Under the pieces are notes generated by a model, which saw only the letters and a program-made list of their open reading frames with translations, was not told where the DNA came from and did no database searches. A program made the translations under genes and the position numbers. Of a stretch of 64,000 nucleotides of DNA, positions 56,470-64,000 are shown piece after piece (within the stretch, counting starts at the first letter, position 1; each line of letters opens with the position of its first letter). Source of the DNA: Multifurca ochricompacta (Eukaryota; Basidiomycota; Agaricomycetes; Russulales; Russulaceae); the NCBI GenBank assembly GCA_022496185.1, contig WTXG01000007.1, positions 740,490 to 804,489 of the forward strand, read 5' to 3'.

Positions 56470-56982
56470 TGTTGAACAATCATGCTGCTTATTACTGACT
56501 GTGGTTAGTAGCAGTTAGGCTAGACAAAGACAAGTTGCTTCAGAGGTAGAAGAAACTCTTATTTACTATACTACACACCTAGACAAAGACAAGTTCTATA
56601 TACAGAGTTAGTCTTAAGGTAGTGAAGAGAGTAGAGTAAAAGGAACTTATGCTTCAGAGGTAGAAGAAACTCTGAAGTGTAAGGGAGAAAACAGACACCC
56701 TTATATACCCATGGGGGCCAGGGGAAATGGTCTGTGCACACTGGGAATAAGTCCACAAGTGCCGGACAATAGACAGTGAGGGACAAAGGCCGTTGGCCAA
56801 AGGAGAATCACATGCTATACTGCACATTACTAAGTCCATCACTAATCAGCTGAGTAAGGTGAGAAAGAAAGTAATAAAAATAGTGTAAAAAGTCTGAAAC
56901 TCCGGAATCTAATCTAATCTTATCTACAGCTGAAGTGAACCTTAGATGCCTGAAGCATCTCCAGACACATACTGTGTCAACA
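56470..56982 (-). repeat. 5' LTR of Copia C3
   Basis: Plus strand TGTTGAACAATCATGC...ACTGTGTCAACA, 513 bp; right TSD AGACA (56983-56987). Confidence 0.93.
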
Positions 56983-57371
56983 AGACAGACCTGGCACACT
57001 GCAACTGGGTCCTCTTAGCATCTGAATGGAATGGATCTGCACCATAACCAGGTGCTGAGGGAGATGGGAAGAGTCAGTCAAAGGGAGCTAATCCCCTCTG
57101 ACTGTTAAGCAGGAATGGGGCTCAGCTGCAGTGCCAGAAGCACATCAAGCAGACTAAAGCCAGACAAGGTAAAGGAGAAACTCAAAGGGAAAGGTGCACA
57201 CCCATTGCCAGAGGCAATGGGGTCCCTTCAAAGATGTCCAAGGTGTAAAGGGGCAAAGGGTGCAGTGGATTTCCAAATCAGAGATATCTAGGTTGAAGGT
57301 ACAAGATGTCAAGTCTGGGGTTCTACTGGCTATCTACAGGGTCTTAAGTACTGTGTCAGAGATCTGGTACT
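56983..57371 (-). repeat. LTR D copy D2, continuation after C3
   Basis: Reversed match to D1: CCTGGCAC...AGAGATGGGA...AGGGAGCTAATCCCC corresponds to D1 about 40630-40520 reversed, down to CTATCTACAGGGTCTTA near its TATA region. No gene. Confidence 0.75.
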
Positions 57372-57848
57372 TAGTGATGTTCCGGCCCGGCTTGGCCCAA
57401 AAGCCGCGGCTTTGGCTCGGCCTGAGGCGGCTCCGGCTTTCCTGAAGTCTGGGCCGAGCCAAAGCCGCCACAGACGGCTTGGCCCTGGCCCGGCTTGGCC
57501 CAAGCCGCGGCTTTTGGCAGAGAAAATTTTATGACATATAACTAGTAGTTATAGTTCAGCTAATCCAAATCTGACTTGGTGTGTTACGTATTGCAAAGCT
57601 ATATCGAAGAAAAAGTTTGAAATGCTGTGATAAACATGATCACGTGACCCAAATCAACCACTTTGTGATAAGATTTCTACTGATTTTGACGATTGCTAAT
57701 GCATTTGTATGTGCTGTTGAAAGCCGCGGCCTGAGCTGGCGGCTTTGGCTTTTAGTTTCTCTGAGCTGGGCCAAAGCCCTTGCTGGGCCATCACAACAGC
57801 CTGGCTTGGCCTGGCTTCCGGCTTTGAGCCGGGCCAGGCACATCACTA
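57372..57848. mobile_element. hAT-like MITE H3 (477 bp) with GC-rich inverted ends
   Basis: Ends TAGTGATGTTCCGGCCCGGC and GCCGGGCCAGGCACATCACTA are imperfect inverted repeats. TSD CTGGTACT at 57364-57371 and 57849-57856, exact. The outer 120 bp are rich in GGCTTGGCCC/GCCGCGGCTTT repeats on both sides; the middle is AT-rich. No transposase. Confidence 0.88.
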
Positions 57849-57989
57849 CTGGTACTGTAGATAATCAAGTCCTTATCATCCAATAGTAGCTAAGAAGTCC
57901 AGGATAGGAATGGGTCTTATCAAGATAAGGTGCAGCATGGGAATAGTCCCATGGGAGTCAGAGGCAGTGTGGGAGCAGCAAGTCCTATA
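57849..57989 (-). repeat. LTR D copy D2, fragment between H3 and T2
   Basis: Contains CCTTATCATCCAATAG and CTTATCAAGATAAGG-type sequence matching D1 reversed near 40130-40180. Confidence 0.7.
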
Positions 57990-59582
57990 CAGTGGCTCAA
58001 AAAACTGTCCACATGTTTTGAACTTTTGTACAAATGCATATACTACAAAGTACCCAAAGGGAATGAAGCCAAGGTGTGAGTGTATGAAATGTAGCCTAGC
58101 TTCAGGGCTTTCAAATGGATCTTTGTTCATAAGAATCTATGAAGAAGTGATCAAGATATCAACCATTCAATCTGCTTCATCATGCAGACAGTTTTTTGAG
58201 CTGCCTTTTTAATCCACTATCTGCCCAATTACTACTTTATTTCACCCCTTTTTGCCTTGGTAATTCCTTGAATCCTTTTAGTCATCCTTTCTATAACCTT
58301 TTGCCATCATTCTGGTGCATTTTTATTCCACTCCTCCACCACCCTCCCCTGCAACTCAGGTACCCCCTTGACTGGTTAAGAACCTTCTTCAGATCCATCC
58401 AGAGGTGTCCAATGGGGCTAATATTTCAAGGGATTGGGCTGTTTATACCAGGCTTCAATATTCTTGTCTTTAAACCACTGGTTTGCCTTCTTGGAATTGT
58501 GTTTTGGGTCATTGTCCTGCTGAAACATGGTTTCACCCTCCACTGTTTCTAACTTTTCAAACCTTTCCACCACTCTGCCATCCAAAATATCATAGTACTG
58601 GCATGGATTAATGACCCCCTGAACCCCTGTAAGCATTCCTAGTCCATTTCACCCCATACAAGCCCCATACCATAAGTTCTTCCTCCTCCATGCTTGACTG
58701 TTGGAGTGGTGGTTCTGTCAGAGAGTGGTTACCATGAAAATTGGACAGTGGATGATTGGAAAAGGATCTTGTGGTCAGGTGAGACCATAATGAACAGAAT
58801 TGGTTCAGACAGAAGGAGCTATACTTGGAAAAATAAGGGAGAACCACCCTCTGACAGAACCACCACTCCAACAGTCAAGCATGGAGGAGGAAGAACTTAT
58901 GGTATGGGGCTTGTATGGGGTGAAATGGACTAGGAATGCTTACAGGGGTTCAGGGGGTCATTAATCCATGCCAGTACTATGATATTTTGGATGGCAGAGT
59001 GGTGGAAAGGTTTGAAAAGTTAGAAACAGTGGAGGGTGAAACCATGTTTCAGCAGGACAATGACCCAAAACACAATTCCAAGAAGGCAAACCAGTGGTTT
59101 AAAGACAAGAATATTGAAGCCTGGTATAAACAGCCCAATCCCTTGAAATATTAGCCCCATTGGACACCTCTGGATGGATCTGAAGAAGGTTCTTAACCAG
59201 TCAAGGGGGTACCTGAGTTGCAGGGGAGGGTGGTGGAGGAGTGGAATAAAAATGCACCAGAATGATGGCAAAAGGTTATAGAAAGGATGACTAAAAGGAT
59301 TCAAGGAATTACCAAGGCAAAAAGGGGTGAAATAAAGTAGTAATTGGGCAGATAGTGGATTAAAAAGGCAGCTCAAAAAACTGTCTGCATGATGAAGCAG
59401 ATTGAATGGTTGATATCTTGATCACTTCTTCATAGATTCTTATGAACAAAGATCCATTTGAAAGCCCTGAAGCTAGGCTACATTTCATACACTCACACCT
59501 TGGCTTCATTCCCTTTGGGTACTTTGTAGTATATGCATTTGTACAAAAGTTCAAAACATGTGGACAGTTTTTTGAGCCACTG
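57990..59582. mobile_element. Palindromic Tc1/mariner element T2 (1593 bp)
   Basis: TA flanks at 57988-57989 and 59583-59584. Ends CAGTGGCTCAAAAAACTGTC and complement. Symmetry centre 58786; arms about 728 bp, spacer about 135 bp. It is the same length as T1 and shares its interior; the terminal 200 bp differ apart from the end motif. An inner inverted copy of the end motif lies at about 58187-58203 and 59370-59386. Confidence 0.93.
58734..59340 (+). pseudogene. Tc1-type transposase C-terminal half in T2
   Basis: Plus strand ENWTVDDWKRILWSGETIMN. The first catalytic Asp of the family motif (F/W-S-D-E) is Gly here. Then TTTPTVKHGGGRTYG, a stop at 58931 and a frameshift, DILDGRVVERFEKLE, and FQQDNDPKHNSKKANQWFKD with the second Asp. 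Then, in another frame, ISPIGHLWMDLKK, where the third acidic residue of the usual NPIE is Gly. Ends MTKRIQGITKAKRGEIK. The enzyme would be inactive. The left arm (about 58200-58720, minus strand) repeats the same sequence inverted. Confidence 0.82.
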
Positions 59583-59584
59583 TA

Positions 59585-60183
59585 TGTTATGCTCAGAGGG
59601 GCATTTGTAGTCAAGTATGGGTGGCTAGGTCACAATGACAAGGTTGAAGGGATCTTGGGTTGGTTGCAGAATCAAAGACCAACACAAGGTCTACCAAAGT
59701 CACAGGCTCAGTGTACTAAGTCACAAAAGACAAAGCACCCAAGGGACAAGTTTGGGTGGTGAGACACAAGGAAGGGGAGATGAGGATCCACAAGTCTTCT
59801 GATTGGTACAAAAGCTCAAGATGGGGAACCATCTGAGTGAGACTAGCTAGGGTATATATACATGCTCATCTAGCTTAGTCATCAGGGTCTTATCTACCTA
59901 TCTAGATGCCAAGTGGTTCTGGATGTGTGACAATGGAACCTTCCATCAGAACCACTGCCACTGTCTTCCCACATCAACTAAGGTTCAGGGTCCTTCTGTA
60001 CATGAGGCATCAAACCTTACAGTCACATGATCTTTTGTACCTCATGCCATTCTCATCATCAGGCTTCTGCATGGAACATCATGACTAAGCTGGTGCTGTT
60101 CTTCCCAAACCCTGCACAGCTGTCATCTCTGCTGTGTCCCCTGCATCTTGCCATCAGTCATGTACACTGGGTAGTTTGTAACA
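59585..60183 (+). repeat. Solo LTR E (599 bp)
   Basis: TGTTATGCTCAGAGG...GGTAGTTTGTAACA; TSD CTATA (57985-57989, shared with the T2 target) and 60184-60188. TATATATAC near 59851. I see no other copy in the window. Confidence 0.8.
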
Positions 60184-60372
60184 CTATAGGGGTTAGATTG
60201 ATGTGGGAATACTCCCACAGGAGTCTGGGAAATCAGATGATGGATCAGATGATGGGGAGATGATGGATCAGGTGATGGGGAATCAGAGGATCAAGATAGG
60301 GCTATGATCTAGTCACATGGCCCAGGATCACATGGTCCAGGGTCACATGGTCTAAGGTCTTGTGATCATAAG
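60184..60372 (-). repeat. LTR D copy D2, fragment between E and H2b
   Basis: GGGAATACTCCCACAGGAGTC and repeats of GGTCACATGGTC match D1 U3 reversed. D2 continues beyond H2b outside the window. Confidence 0.75.
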
Positions 60373-60669
60373 TAGTGTTTAAAGGTCTGGTTGCCCAAAC
60401 TGAAAAAGCAACTGAAACTGGACCAGACCCAACCAAATGCAACTGGACCATCAGTTGCAGTTGCCCAGATTCTGTGACTTACTGGTTGCCAGTTGCAAGC
60501 TATTACAGAATATTGAAAGACCAATGAAAACCAGTTTAGACCAGTTGCAACCAGTCTTTTCCATATATGGCATAGCACAGGTCCCTGTGAGTAATACCCA
60601 ACTTTCAGATCCAAGGGATCCATGAGAAAATTCTCACACAGATCCAGGCTCCTGAATCTGGAAACATAA

Positions 60670-60757
60670 TGGCCACATTGGGGATTGAACCCAAAACCTC
60701 CAGACAACCTGTGTCTACACACACACACACACACTCCAACCACCAAGCCACCCAGCC
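60670..60757 (-). other. tRNA-like module, left arm of H2b
   Basis: Minus strand GGCTGGGTGGCTTGGTGG...GGGTTCAATCCCCAATG. A (GT)n run (plus strand CA repeat 60717-60734) expands the anticodon region. Confidence 0.72.
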
Positions 60758-61099
60758 TCACTAGTAAAGACACACAATACAGTAACCCACAAAACTGTTC
60801 CAATGTTTGGCCATCCTGAAGAGATTGACCTACCACACAATGAGAACAATTTCCAAAATTAGTAGAAATTGGTAGAGGATAGTGTAGCATCTATGCTTCA
60901 ATTAGAGCCTATAATAATGTCAATTGGGTCAGTGGTTCATGATATATAAAATGTTTTGTGAGGCATTATCATTGGAACAGTTTTGTGGCTGACATGTGAG
61001 ATGACAAAACTGGTATCTGGTGGTCATGCAAATGCATTGACAGTCATGTGACAATGTTTAATAAGTTAAACATACACCAAATAATCATCAACAACACTT

Positions 61100-62062
61100 G
61101 CTTCTTACCATGCATGCCCTCTCTGCTGCCAAAAGGACTCACATCATCTCCCTCCTTGTTACGTCCGATGTGGGACGTTCCACATGACTTGTGTGACAGC
61201 TCGGTCTGCGAGTTCAGGTAAGGAACCAATAAGGCTCCTTGGAGTTCGGGTGGGATGAGTCAAAGTCAGAAGGGCTGCGCCTTGAGACGATGTTGAGTGG
61301 GAAGTGCCAGAAGCACTGAGACGAACGAGTCAAGGGTTCAAAGGGGATGTCCGGAAGACAGGCACCGATGTATTCAATAAGTCAAGTCTGAGGTCTACAA
61401 GGTAGCTACAGCGGACTTATATATGTAAGTAAATGGGCGCCAATGAGATAAGGATAACGGGGTCAGGTGGGCCCAAATATACGAAAGCGGAGGGCATAAA
61501 GCCTGGCTTCTGATAGGGTACTAAGTAAGTGTCCGGTCGTAAAGATAAAGGGATAAGAGATAACAAGATAAGGGTCAAGCATAGGTAAACAATGAGTCAA
61601 CAAGTACAACGGAGGTCACAGGGACAGGAGGAGAGCACATGATGGATCCCAGGATGGGGACGTGATCATGAAGTGTAGGGTAGGTGGTAAGGAGGGGTCA
61701 TCATTGGGAAGGGTGAAGAAAACGGGGTTGCTTGGCAGGGATTGTAACACTCCTCACTTCAGGCAAATCTGCCCATGAAGTGTCAACTATGACTGGCCAT
61801 GGCACTGTTATCATCTCCAGATGTGTCATAAATACTGCCCTTACCATCCCAAGTCAAATGGAGGGAGACCAAGGAGGCTGACAGAGAGAAATGCTCAGCA
61901 TGCTGTTTGCCTTATCTCCTCTGGCAGGGCAGACACAGATGTGGAAGTGACTAGAGCACTTCAGAAGTTGTTAATGGGTTCCTCTATCAACATACAATGC
62001 CTGTCCATCCTCCCATCAAATTTTCAAGCCATACCTGGCCCCTCCCATATCATACACCCCCA
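61100..62062 (+). pseudogene. Tc1/mariner transposase N-terminal part in T3, split by solo LTR
   Basis: Plus strand MHALSAAKRTHIISLL, then after the LTR TSGKSAHEVSTMTGHGTVIISR (first helix-turn-helix), then GGRPRRLTERNAQHAVCLIS and DTDVEVTRALQKLL (second helix-turn-helix with the GRPR hinge). The catalytic domain is missing. The inverted copy is on the minus strand at 62669-62295. Confidence 0.78.
61157..61749 (-). repeat. Solo Gypsy LTR (G0/G2 subfamily) in T3
   Basis: Plus strand TGTTACGTCCGATGTG...GGGATTGTAACA, TSD CTCCT at 61152-61156 and 61750-61754. CpG content is well kept, so it is likely a young insertion. Confidence 0.93.
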
Positions 62063-63000
62063 TTCCATCATAAGTGCAATAGGCTGCAAAACCATTCTAA
62101 TGACATTGCTACACAAAACATTTTATATATCATGCACCACTGACTCAATTGACATTAGTATAGGCTCTAATTAAAGCATAGATGCTACACTATCATCCAT
62201 CAATTTCTACTAATTTTGGAAATTATTCTCATTGTGTGGTAGGTCAATCTCTTCAGGATGGCCAAACATTGGAATGGTTTTGTGGGTTACTGTATGATGG
62301 AACAGGGGTGTATGATATGGGAGGGGCCAGGTATGGCTTGAAAATTTGATGGGAGGATGGACAGGCATTGTATGTTGATAGAGGAACCCATTAACAACTT
62401 CTGAAGTGCTCTAGTCACTTCCACATCTGTGTCTGCCCTGCCAGAGGAGATAAGGCAAACAGCATGCTGAGCATTTCTCTCTGTCAGCCTCCTTGGTCTC
62501 CCTCCATTTGACTTGGGATGGTAAGGGCAGTATTTATGACACATCTGGAGATGATAACAGTGCCATGGCCAGTCATAGTTGACACTTCATGGGCAGATTT
62601 GCCTGAAGTGAGGAGGGAGATGATGTGAGTCCTTTTGGCAGCAGAGAGGGCATGCATGGTAAGAAGCAAGTGTTGTTGATGATTATTTGGTGTATGTTTA
62701 ACTTATTAAACATTGTCACATGACTGTCAATGCATTTGCATGACCACCAGATACCAGTTTTGTCATCTCACATGTCAGCCACAAAACTGTTCCAATGATA
62801 ATGCCTCACAAAACATTTTATATATCATGAACCACTGACCCAATTGACATTATTATAGGCTCTAATTGAAGCATAGATGCTACACTATCCTCTACCAATT
62901 TCTACTAATTTTGGAAATTGTTCTCATTGTGTGGTAGGTCAATCTCTTCAGGATGGCCAAACATTGGAACAGTTTTGTGGGTTACTGTATATTATATATA

Positions 63001-63410
63001 GGGTTATGAAAAATTGATTTTATCACTTGTATCTAATTAATTGTGAATGCATTTTTGATCTTATCACTTAGATGTATGTCCTAAGTATCTAATTAATTAT
63101 GAACACATTTTTGATCTTATCACTTAGATGTATATCCTAAGTATCTAATTAATTGTGAACACATTTTTGATCTTATCACTTAGATGTATATCCTAAGTAT
63201 CTAATTAACTGTGAATGCATTTTTGATCTTATCACTTAGATGTATATCCTAAGTATCTAATTAGTTGTGAATGCATTTTTGATCTTATCACTTAGATGTA
63301 CATCCTAAGTATCTAATTAACTGTGAATGTATTTTTGATCTTATCACTTAGATGTATGTCCTAAGTATCTAATTAATTATGAACACATTTTTGATCTTAT
63401 CACTTGTATT
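63001..63410 (-). repeat. 56-bp array, left arm of H2b
   Basis: About seven units on the minus strand, 56-bp period (TTTTTGATCTTATCACTTAG recurring from 63055). Confidence 0.88.
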
Positions 63411-63485
63411 ATCTAAAACAATGATACTGGTACAGATGTTTCAAAATAGTGGTCTGACATAATTGTGATTACACATAGATAACAC

Positions 63486-63815
63486 AAGTGATAAGATCAA
63501 AAATGCATTCACAATTAATTAGATACTTAGGATATACATCTAAGTGATAAGATCAAAAATGTGTTCATAATTAATTAGATACTTAGGATATACATCTAAG
63601 TGATAAGATCAAAAATGCATTCAGAGTTAATTAGATACTTAGGATATATATCTAAGTGATAAGATCAAAAATGCATTCACAATTAATTAGATACTTAGGA
63701 CATTTATCTAAGGATCAAAAATGCATTCACAATTATTTAGATACTTAGGATATACATCTAAGTGATAAGATCAAAATGCATTCACAATTAATTAGACACA
63801 AGTGATAAAATCAAC
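63486..63815 (+). repeat. 56-bp array, right arm of H2b
   Basis: About six units on the plus strand, one shortened (near 63705), then the terminal partial unit GTGATAAAATCAACTTTGC. Confidence 0.86.
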
Positions 63816-63860
63816 TTTGCATAACCCTATATATAATATATTGTGTGATTTTACTAGTGA

Positions 63861-63937
63861 GGCTGGGTGGCTCAATGGTTAGAGCACTGGACCAAGTGTG
63901 TACCTGGAGGCCTTGGGTTCAATCACAGATGTTGCCA
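63861..63937 (+). other. tRNA-like module (77 nt), right arm of H2b
   Basis: GGCTGGGTGGCTCAATGG...CTTGGGTTCAATC, nearly identical to 33034-33110. Confidence 0.8.
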
Positions 63938-64000
63938 TTTATTTTCTGGCATGCTCTTTGATAAATGTCATCCTCATTATAATATGATTTTACTACACTA

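Larger units (their letters stand above)
22661..56982 (-). mobile_element. Ty1/Copia element C3, reverse, 34 kb span because of nested insertions
   Basis: LTRs of equal length (513 bp) at 22661-23173 (3') and 56470-56982 (5'), TSD AGACA on both sides. Removing G2, the solo LTRs, H2a, G3, T1 and G4 with one TSD each leaves a collinear element of roughly 6 kb: LTR, leader, gag, PR, IN, RT, RNase H, LTR. Confidence 0.92.
60780..62987. mobile_element. Tc1/mariner composite palindrome T3 (2208 bp with a solo LTR inside)
   Basis: TA flanks at 60778-60779 and 62988-62989. Ends CAGTAACCCACAAAACTGTT and complement. 60780-62292 is bounded by complete ends and holds the N-terminal transposase part plus both terminal regions. 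62293-62987 is an inverted copy of its left part, joined at a TA. It looks like one copy inserted in another of its own family. Confidence 0.85.
60373..63998. mobile_element. hAT-like palindromic element H2b, right end outside window, holding T3
   Basis: Left end TAGTGTTTAAAGGTCTGG, preceded by ATCATAAG (expected TSD). Left arm with tRNA-like module, then T3 (60780-62987), then left- and right-facing 56-bp arrays around the same centre as H2a (about 63410-63485), right tRNA-like module, and the segment that in H2a precedes the right end. Confidence 0.87.

Noticed and set aside
57581..57886. Open frame of 101 codons in H3
   Set aside because: It runs over the terminal repeat into flanking D2 sequence and shows no recognisable protein pattern.
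59585..60183. Host gene between T2 and H2b
   Set aside because: The segment has TG...CA ends, a 5-bp duplication and a TATA box and no ORF of note, so it is a solo LTR.

Overview
The window is eukaryotic and consists of transposable elements from end to end; I find no host gene. The chromodomain Ty3/Gypsy elements with a Tf1-type primer site, together with Ty1/Copia, Tc1/mariner and hAT-like elements, point to a repeat-rich filamentous fungus, probably a basidiomycete. That assignment is inferred from element types and is not proven.

Layout. Boundaries come from terminal repeats and matching target-site duplications (TSDs). Positions 1-4068 are the 3' part of Gypsy A, with hAT-like element H1a inside it. 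A sits in Copia C1 (4069-5984), and C1 sits in Gypsy G0 (5985-6090 plus 13591-16350), which also holds Gypsy G1 (6091-13590). G0 sits in reverse Copia C2 (to 20852), C2 in an old hAT-like element H2c (20853-22572, itself holding H1b), and H2c in a reverse copy of a large LTR, D2 (22573-22660, resuming at 56983). The stack is therefore seven insertions deep at its left end.

From 22661 to 56982 lies one reverse Copia element, C3 (TSD AGACA), spread over 34 kb by insertions: Gypsy G2 (23463-30886), a solo Copia LTR (31451-31952), palindromic hAT-like H2a (32197-33382), a solo A-type LTR (33807-34418), reverse Gypsy G3 (36135-44999, holding solo LTR D1), palindromic Tc1 element T1 (45021-46613) and Gypsy G4 (48596-56119). 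D2 then continues, hit by small hAT-like H3 (57372-57848), palindromic Tc1 T2 (57990-59582), solo LTR E (59585-60183) and hAT-like H2b (60373 to the window end). H2b holds a third palindromic Tc1 element, T3 (60780-62987), with a solo LTR in it.

How the genes work. Each G-type Gypsy element has Gag (zinc knuckle), a Pol reading frame at -1 relative to Gag (protease, reverse transcriptase, RNase H, integrase, chromodomain) and a third region, here called ORF3 (~396 aa: conserved N-terminal block, helical segment, four zinc-binding motifs). ORF3 is either fused to Pol or has its own ATG. The LTR carries a TATA box followed about 34 nt later by an 11-nt sequence complementary to the primer-binding site, which is the Tf1-like self-priming arrangement. 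The Copia elements have a primer site matching the anticodon loop of initiator tRNA-Met. Two hAT-like families share a 77-nt tRNA-like module and arrays of a 56-bp repeat. Nearly all genes are broken. G4 is broken mainly by in-frame TGA where sister copies have CGA (CpG decay); G1 and G2 are broken mainly by small indels, some of which may be assembly errors.
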